From positions 41,600 to 105,599 of the IMG/VR virus record IMGVR_UViG_3300020558_000217: a stretch of DNA of 64,000 bases; one strand, written 5' to 3'. This document shows positions 59,635 through 64,000 of the stretch, in pieces. Each line of letters starts with the position of its first letter. Within the stretch, counting starts at the first letter, position 1. The DNA is from a virus. The notes beneath the pieces are model-generated. The model worked only from the letters and a program-made list of their open reading frames with translations, was not told the origin of the DNA and ran no database searches. The position numbers were made by a program, and so were the translations under genes.

Positions 59635-62241
59635 ATGGCTTTTCAACTATCACCTGGTGTTAATGTATCTGAGATCGACCTTACAACAGTGGTTCCTTCA
59701 GTTGCCACAACTGATGGCGCCTTTGCTGGCGTTTTTCGTTGGGGTCCAATCGGAGAAAGAGTTTTAATCGACTCTGAAAATGCGCTAGTTACTCGATTTG
59801 GTAAACCAACCAATTTTAACGGCGAAACATTTTTCACAGCGGCGAACTTTCTATCATATACTAATCGCCTTTGGGTTTCACGTGCTGCTGATGTAACCGG
59901 AGCCACTCCTGTAGTTTCTGGTAACACTGATGGCGCTAATAATGTTGTTTTGATTGCCGATACATCTAACATTTTAGTAGGAATGTATCTTACTCAATGT
60001 TCAAATGCTAGCATTACTTTTGGTAATAGCTCAGTAAACACTGCAGTGCTTTCAACAATTTCAGTACTTTCTAAGAACTCATCTTCAGTAACCCTTTCAA
60101 GCAATGTAACTGCTACACAGAATGGCGTAAGTTTCTACTTTGCTCATCCAGCTTCAGCTTATACTGCTGTAGCTCTAGAGCCAGGTTCTTCAGCAATGGG
60201 CGCTAATGGGTTTGTTGCTAACCTAGTAAATCAGGTAGTCAAAAACGACAATGATTATGCTGATAAAGATGGCAACTTTGATCCAGACGTTATTTACGTT
60301 GCAAGATTCCCAGGCGACATGGGTAATTCTCTAAGAGTTGGAATTTGCGACACAGCAGAGAGCTTCAATTCAACAATCGCTCTAACTGGCGCTAATGTTG
60401 CTGGTAGTGGCGTAACTGCTAATGCTCGTATTGAATTCCGCCTTGGTTCAAACGTAGCAACTATTAAGTTTGCTGGCACTACAAATGCTGCAGCAAACAG
60501 TGTTGCAACTAAGTTGGCAAACGGCGATCAAGTTCTTGCTGGTAATAGTTCAATCAATCAGCAATATTTGATGGTTCAGTCAGTATCAGTAGGAAGTAAT
60601 GCAAGTTTCATTAATACTTCAACTATTGGTTTCAGTGGCTTGGATGTATCAAATACTTCTAACTTCATTACTATTGAAAGTAATCCATACTCAAACGGCG
60701 ATATTGTTAACTATTCTAACACAGCTGGAAACAGTCAAATTACCGGTCTAACACAGGGTATTAACTACCATGTAATTCAGGCTAATTCTTCTGGATTAAA
60801 ACTATCGCTAACACCATTTGGCGATGAAATTGATCTAACTACTACTTCTGGTGCAAATTCAACTCTAGTGGCAAACACCACTGTAGTCAGAATTAATCTT
60901 GAAGATTCTTACAGACTAAGAACTGATTTTGTCAGCAATACTATTGATCGTTATTGGGAATTCTTCAATGTCGTAGACGTTGCACCAGGTCAGTCTGATT
61001 TCGTACTAGCCAATGGTAACACTTCTGCACAAGACGAACTTCACGTCGTAGTTGTTGATGATGGTGGAAAATTCTCAGGAACACCAGGAACAATTCTTGA
61101 GGTTTATAGAGGTCTATCACGTGCTACTGATGGCAAGAATAATGATGGAACTGGTAATTACTACAAAGACGTAATTAATCAGAATTCTAATTATATTCGT
61201 TGGGCTAATGACCGTAGTATTGCTCCTTCTGCATCAGCACTAAATGTAGTTTCTTCATCAGCTACTGCTCCTGCTAATATAACCCTTGCTCATGGAGCTG
61301 ACGGTCTTAATGAATCATCAGCAACAATTGCTATCCTAGGTTCAGCTTATGATCTATTCCAGTCAGCCGAGGATATCGATATTTCTCTAGTTATCCAAGG
61401 AAAGCCTATTGGCGGAACTACTGCAGTAGGTGGAAGAACAGTCAATAATTTCCAGTTGGCTAATTATCTAATCGATAACATAGTCAATTCTAGAAGAGAT
61501 TGTGTGGTTCTAGTATCTCCTGATCGTTCAACAGTCCTTAATAACGTCGGCGACGAAGCTGTGGATCTTAAAGCATGGAGAGGATCTCTTAATAGTTCTT
61601 CATACGCTATCATGGATTCAGGTTATAAGTATCAATATGATCGTTATAATGACGTTTATCGTTGGGTTCCACTAAACGGTGACATTGCTGGTATCTGCGC
61701 AAGAACAGATACTACTAATGACGCTTGGTGGTCGCCAGCTGGTTTCAACCGTGGTCAAATTAAGAATCTAGTAAAACTAGCATTCAATCCACGCAAAGCA
61801 GAGCGCGACATTCTTTATAGTAACGGTATCAATCCTGTTGTAACATTCCCAGGTCAGGGAACTGTTCTATATGGAGATAAAACCCTACAGGACAAGCCAT
61901 CTGCCTTTGATCGTATCAATGTTCGCAGATTGTTTATTGTTCTTGAAAAGGCAATTGCTACTGCAGCTAAGTATCAGTTGTTCGAATTCAACGATGCTTT
62001 CACAAGAGCACAGTTTAGAAACCTTGTAACACCATATCTACGCACTATTAAAGGTCGTCGTGGTATTACTGATTTCTATGTTGTATGTGATGATACAAAC
62101 AACACTCCACAAATTATTGACAGCAATCAGTTTGTTGGAGACATCTATATTAAACCTGCTAGAAGCATTAACTTTATCCAGCTTAACTTCGTTGCTGTTC
62201 CAACTGGTGTTCAGTTCTCTGAAGTTATCGGTAAGTTTTAA
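59635..62241 (+). CDS. 18: gp18, contractile tail sheath, enlarged
   Basis: 868 residues (T4: 659). N-terminus FQLSPGVNVSEIDLTTVVPS, then GAFAGVFRWGPIGERVLI and SYTNRLWVSRAAD are typical, and the C-terminal third (APRS-type core, AWWSPAGFNRGQIKNLVKLA, INVRRLFIVLEKAIATAAKY, FSEVIGKF) is the conserved sheath core. Residues about 100-440 hold an inserted beta-rich domain resembling the modules in gp7. RBS AGGGAG. Confidence 0.9.
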   Translation: MAFQLSPGVNVSEIDLTTVVPSVATTDGAFAGVFRWGPIGERVLIDSENALVTRFGKPTNFNGETFFTAANFLSYTNRLWVSRAADVTGATPVVSGNTDGANNVVLIADTSNILVGMYLTQCSNASITFGNSSVNTAVLSTISVLSKNSSSVTLSSNVTATQNGVSFYFAHPASAYTAVALEPGSSAMGANGFVANLVNQVVKNDNDYADKDGNFDPDVIYVARFPGDMGNSLRVGICDTAESFNSTIALTGANVAGSGVTANARIEFRLGSNVATIKFAGTTNAAANSVATKLANGDQVLAGNSSINQQYLMVQSVSVGSNASFINTSTIGFSGLDVSNTSNFITIESNPYSNGDIVNYSNTAGNSQITGLTQGINYHVIQANSSGLKLSLTPFGDEIDLTTTSGANSTLVANTTVVRINLEDSYRLRTDFVSNTIDRYWEFFNVVDVAPGQSDFVLANGNTSAQDELHVVVVDDGGKFSGTPGTILEVYRGLSRATDGKNNDGTGNYYKDVINQNSNYIRWANDRSIAPSASALNVVSSSATAPANITLAHGADGLNESSATIAILGSAYDLFQSAEDIDISLVIQGKPIGGTTAVGGRTVNNFQLANYLIDNIVNSRRDCVVLVSPDRSTVLNNVGDEAVDLKAWRGSLNSSSYAIMDSGYKYQYDRYNDVYRWVPLNGDIAGICARTDTTNDAWWSPAGFNRGQIKNLVKLAFNPRKAERDILYSNGINPVVTFPGQGTVLYGDKTLQDKPSAFDRINVRRLFIVLEKAIATAAKYQLFEFNDAFTRAQFRNLVTPYLRTIKGRRGITDFYVVCDDTNNTPQIIDSNQFVGDIYIKPARSINFIQLNFVAVPTGVQFSEVIGKF

Positions 62242-62247
62242 TAAATA
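62240..62247 (+). promoter_or_regulatory. Late promoter, one mismatch, for tail tube
   Basis: AATAAATA, 27 bases before the tube ATG, overlapping the sheath stop codon. Confidence 0.45.
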
Positions 62248-62273
62248 GATAAAATATTCTAGGAGTAAAATAG

Positions 62274-62885
62274 ATGGCTTTTAATATTAACTCTTTTAAA
62301 GTAAATGGACTACCATGGGGGGGCGCTCGCCCCTCCCTCTTCCAAGTCCAAATAACACCGCCTCCTACTCTACCATTGAATCCTGAAGCATTTAAAAAGC
62401 TAGTTTTCACTTGTAGAGCAGCAGAGCTACCAGAGTCAACAATTTCTCAGATTGAAGTTCCATATTTCGGTCGTAGAATTAAGTTGGCTGGCGAAAGATC
62501 TTTTGCTGATTGGTCAATTACAGTAATGAACGATGAAGATTTCTCTGTACGTTCAATGTTTGAAGCATGGCAGAATGCTATCAATACGATGCAGACAAAT
62601 ATTCGTCTACCAGAAGCTGCTTTTGAACAATATAAAGCATTCGCTGTTGACGTTACACAGTTTGCTAAGGATGGCGAAGTACTTCGTGTTTATCAGCTAA
62701 TTGGTGCATTCCCAACTCAGCTTAGTGGCATTACACTAGGATGGGATTCGCAGAACGCTGTTGAAGAGTTTACTGTAAACTTTGCTTACGATTACTGGCT
62801 ACCAGTAATTGAAGACACTTCAGTCAAGACAGCTGGTAAAGTCACACCATATCTCGCTCAAACTGATATCGGACCAATAGTCTAA
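62274..62885 (+). CDS. 19: gp19, tail tube protein
   Basis: 203 residues (T4: 163). INSFKVNGLPWGGARPSLFQ, ELPESTISQIEVPYFGRRIK, FADWSITVMNDEDFSVRSMF and AFPTQLSGITLGWDSQN are gp19-like. The tube runs inside the sheath as stacked hexamers. RBS AGGAG. A paralogue (gp54-like) is on the minus strand at 7795. Confidence 0.92.
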   Translation: MAFNINSFKVNGLPWGGARPSLFQVQITPPPTLPLNPEAFKKLVFTCRAAELPESTISQIEVPYFGRRIKLAGERSFADWSITVMNDEDFSVRSMFEAWQNAINTMQTNIRLPEAAFEQYKAFAVDVTQFAKDGEVLRVYQLIGAFPTQLSGITLGWDSQNAVEEFTVNFAYDYWLPVIEDTSVKTAGKVTPYLAQTDIGPIV

Positions 62886-62904
62886 ATAAACTAAACTATG
62901 TGAA

Positions 62905-62926
62905 TGGAGGGAGTTAACTCCCTCCA
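62905..62926 (+). terminator. Perfect 22-base palindrome, likely terminator
   Basis: The arms TGGAGGGAGTT/AACTCCCTCCA pair over 11 bases, GC-rich, between tube and portal. Downstream only four T in a row (CTTTT), so termination may be partial. It could also be a processing site that separates the very abundant tube mRNA from the portal mRNA. Confidence 0.6.
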
Positions 62927-62942
62927 ACTTTTGGAGAAATAA

Positions 62943-64000
62943 ATGGCAGAATTATTCGGTTTCGAATTCAGAAAAAAAAGACCAGACCCAGAGCTACCGT
63001 CGTTCGCTCCACCAAAGGACTCGGACGATGGTGCTGTTGTCGTATCAGCAGGTGGTGCTTTTGGCACTTATGTTGATCTTGATGGTACAGTAAGATCTGA
63101 AGCAGAACTAGTTACAAAATATCGTGAGATGTCATTACAACCAGAATGTGATGCAGCTGTTGATGAAATTGTCAATGAGTCTATTTCAATTGATGAAGAA
63201 CATATTGTTCAAATTAATCTAGAACAATTAAACGTCAAAGACAATATTAAAAAAATCATTAGAGACGAGTTTCAGCATTGTTTGAACCTTTTAGGTTTCA
63301 ACAAATATGCATATGAAATTTATAGACGCTGGTATATTGATGGTCGTTTATATTATCATGTTATTATTGATGACAATAATCCATCAGCTGGTATCAAAGA
63401 AGTTCGTTACGTTGATCCAAGAAAGATCCGTAAAGTCCGCGAAGTTCAAAAGAAAAAAATTCAAGCCAACAATCCAGGCGATGCAATTGTTACCAAAACA
63501 GTTAATGAATATTTTATCTTTAACGACAAAGGTTTCAATTTCGGTAATAAAGCAGTCGGTCCATCAACTACTGGTTTAAAGATTGCTAAAGATTCTATTC
63601 TACATGTTGTGTCAGGTCTAACAGACAATCAAGGCACAATGGTTCTTTCCTATCTGCATAAAGCTATTAAACCGCTAAACCAGTTGCGCACCCTGGAAGA
63701 CGCCTTAGTGATTTATCGCCTTGCTCGTGCGCCCGAAAGACGTATTTGGTATATCGATGTTGGTAATCTGCCTAAGATGAAGGCAGAGCAGTACGTTCGT
63801 GATATTATGGTTAAGCATAAAAACAGATTAATCTATGACGCCCAGACAGGCGACATTAGAGATGACCGCAAATTCATGACGATGCTAGAGGATTACTGGC
63901 TACCTCGTCGTGAAGGTGGTAGAGGTACGGAGGTTACTACCCTACCAGGCGGTCAGACATTGGGACAGATGGACGACGTTTTATACTTTCAAAAGAAGTT
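62943..64000 (+). CDS. 20: gp20, portal protein (N-terminal part, runs off the window)
   Basis: 352 codons visible (T4 gp20: 524). ELVTKYREMSLQPECDAAVD, EIVNESI, FQHCLNLLGFNKYAYEIYRR, WYIDGRLYYHVIIDD, VRYVDPRKIRKVREV, then LEDALVIYRLARAPERRIWY and NRLIYDAQTGDIRDDRKFMT are conserved portal blocks. The dodecameric portal is the DNA channel for packaging and the head-tail vertex. GGAG eight bases before ATG. Confidence 0.95.
   Translation, partial: MAELFGFEFRKKRPDPELPSFAPPKDSDDGAVVVSAGGAFGTYVDLDGTVRSEAELVTKYREMSLQPECDAAVDEIVNESISIDEEHIVQINLEQLNVKDNIKKIIRDEFQHCLNLLGFNKYAYEIYRRWYIDGRLYYHVIIDDNNPSAGIKEVRYVDPRKIRKVREVQKKKIQANNPGDAIVTKTVNEYFIFNDKGFNFGNKAVGPSTTGLKIAKDSILHVVSGLTDNQGTMVLSYLHKAIKPLNQLRTLEDALVIYRLARAPERRIWYIDVGNLPKMKAEQYVRDIMVKHKNRLIYDAQTGDIRDDRKFMTMLEDYWLPRREGGRGTEVTTLPGGQTLGQMDDVLYFQKK

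Overview
This window is a piece of a large T4-like myovirus genome. Its two arms hold the recombination/late-transcription genes and most of the virion gene set, in T4-style order: gp33-like, metallopeptidase, gp59, gp32; then gp26, a tail-tube paralogue and gp4 on the minus strand; then gp48, gp53, gp27, gp5 parts, PAAR tip, gp25, gp6, gp7, gp8 and tail fibres; then gp13, gp14, gp15, gp16, gp17, gp18, gp19 and the start of gp20. The DNA is AT-rich and uses AGA freely for arginine. The best host clue is an RNA gene at about 1633-1965. It is a circularly permuted, two-piece tmRNA of the alphaproteobacterial kind, with tag ANDNFAPFDFALAA. I infer an alphaproteobacterial host; the sequence does not name the genus.

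Layout. 1-1623: small unknown genes, including a run of exported proteins (three with signal peptides, one lipoprotein). 1619-2072: an exact T4-type late promoter (TATAAATA), the permuted tmRNA and tRNA-Arg(UCU). 2091-4884: small genes, then gp33-like, a zinc peptidase, gp59 helicase loader, gp32 single-strand binding protein and a terminator. 4886-9490 (minus strand): a tail protein with lysozyme and peptidase domains, gp26 with a strong -1 frameshift signal into a 60-codon ORF, a tail-tube-like protein, a conserved unknown and gp4. 9491-9552: late promoters in both orientations. 9553-29977: baseplate hub, spike and wedge.

29981-44289: a long run of repetitive tail-fibre proteins, ending with three seven-bladed RCC1-like propellers. 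44318-50520: a sugar cassette inserted among the fibre genes. It holds a TPR-glycosyltransferase, two further glycosyltransferase-like proteins and an FkbM methyltransferase on the plus strand, and HldD, a HAD phosphatase, a cupin and HldE on the minus strand. 50583-54996: another fibre with an S74 chaperone, a glycine-rich adhesin-like protein and a possible assembly partner. 54999-64000: a zinc-ribbon protein, neck, sheath terminator, terminase, sheath, tube and portal genes.

How it fits together. Late promoters (T4 TATAAATA or one mismatch) stand before the structural blocks and the tmRNA, and the gp33-like coactivator is encoded nearby. The most unusual elements are the late-expressed permuted tmRNA paired with an AGA-reading tRNA, the gp26 frameshift, gp5 split into separate ORFs with the lysozyme moved to another protein, and an ADP-heptose pathway beside Ser/Thr/Asn-rich repeat fibres, which suggests that virion fibres may be heptosylated.
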